Shown here: positions 63,920 to 64,000 of the stretch, one piece after another
How positions within the stretch are numbered: the first letter of the stretch is position 1
Layout: each line of letters opens with the position of its first letter
DNA from: Ciona savignyi
Lineage: Eukaryota; Chordata; Ascidiacea; Phlebobranchia; Cionidae
Length of the DNA stretch: 64,000 bases
Assembly: GCA_000149265.1 (NCBI GenBank)
Contig: CH003412.1
Span: 4,589,822-4,653,821 of the forward strand
Reading direction: 5' to 3'
Position numbers and translations under genes: made by a program
Notes under the pieces: model-generated
Database searches by the model: none
What the model saw: the letters and a program-made list of their open reading frames with translations, nothing else
What the model was told of the DNA's origin: nothing

Positions 63920-64000
63920 GTTATCAACAACTTGCACGCAAACTTGGAAAAAAAATCTTCGCCAGTGGCAAAATATCGGCTGTTTCGCTCAAGTGTGATC

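Overview
The window looks like AT-rich animal nuclear DNA, most likely from a tunicate (Ciona-like ascidian). Genes are compact, with many small GT-AG introns. Their products resemble human orthologues: ECHS1, a BAAT/acyl-CoA thioesterase, a BBOX1/TMLHE dioxygenase, METTL5, CCDC25, FARS2 and ALAD. The intergenic and intronic space is full of one ~290-bp tRNA-derived SINE family with a TATCC-repeat tail. The species assignment is inference from gene structure and repeat style. Exon coordinates were built by hand from splice sites and reading phase, and in every model the exon lengths sum to whole codons.

Layout: 787-16644 (+) holds the last 21 coding exons of a stereocilin/otoancorin/mesothelin-like surface protein with a GPI-type tail. 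16761-19398 (-) is mitochondrial enoyl-CoA hydratase, converging on the first gene. 19.4-23.9 kb is repeat-rich and intergenic. 23943-27173 (+) is a BAAT/ACOT-family enzyme with a cysteine nucleophile. 27.5-36.9 kb is a nest of repeats: a fold-back element, a SINE broken by a MITE, a hAT MITE, and a 3.9-kb internally deleted BEL/Pao-like LTR retrotransposon with nearly identical LTRs, inserted into an older inverted-repeat element. 37075-44091 (-) is a gamma-butyrobetaine/trimethyllysine dioxygenase. 45445-46819 (+) is a small unrecognised membrane protein converging on METTL5 (46926-48377, -). 49141-49764 (+) is intronless CCDC25 and 50071-54065 (+) is mitochondrial Phe-tRNA synthetase. 55279-55570 (+) is a small hypothetical gene. 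58608-61250 (-) is ALAD, lacking only its N-terminal exon. The last ~2.7 kb is repeats.

Several products belong to mitochondrial or acyl metabolism (ECHS1, FARS2, a BAAT/ACOT enzyme with a possible presequence, carnitine synthesis, haem synthesis). I see no operon-like linkage, and they are probably independent neighbours. The most unusual signals are two ALAD introns carrying minisatellites that copy the adjoining splice donor, a hairpin-rich leader in the LTR element, repeated MITE insertion into SINEs, an extra Cys cluster in the dioxygenase, and a palindromic double poly(A) signal shared by two convergent genes.
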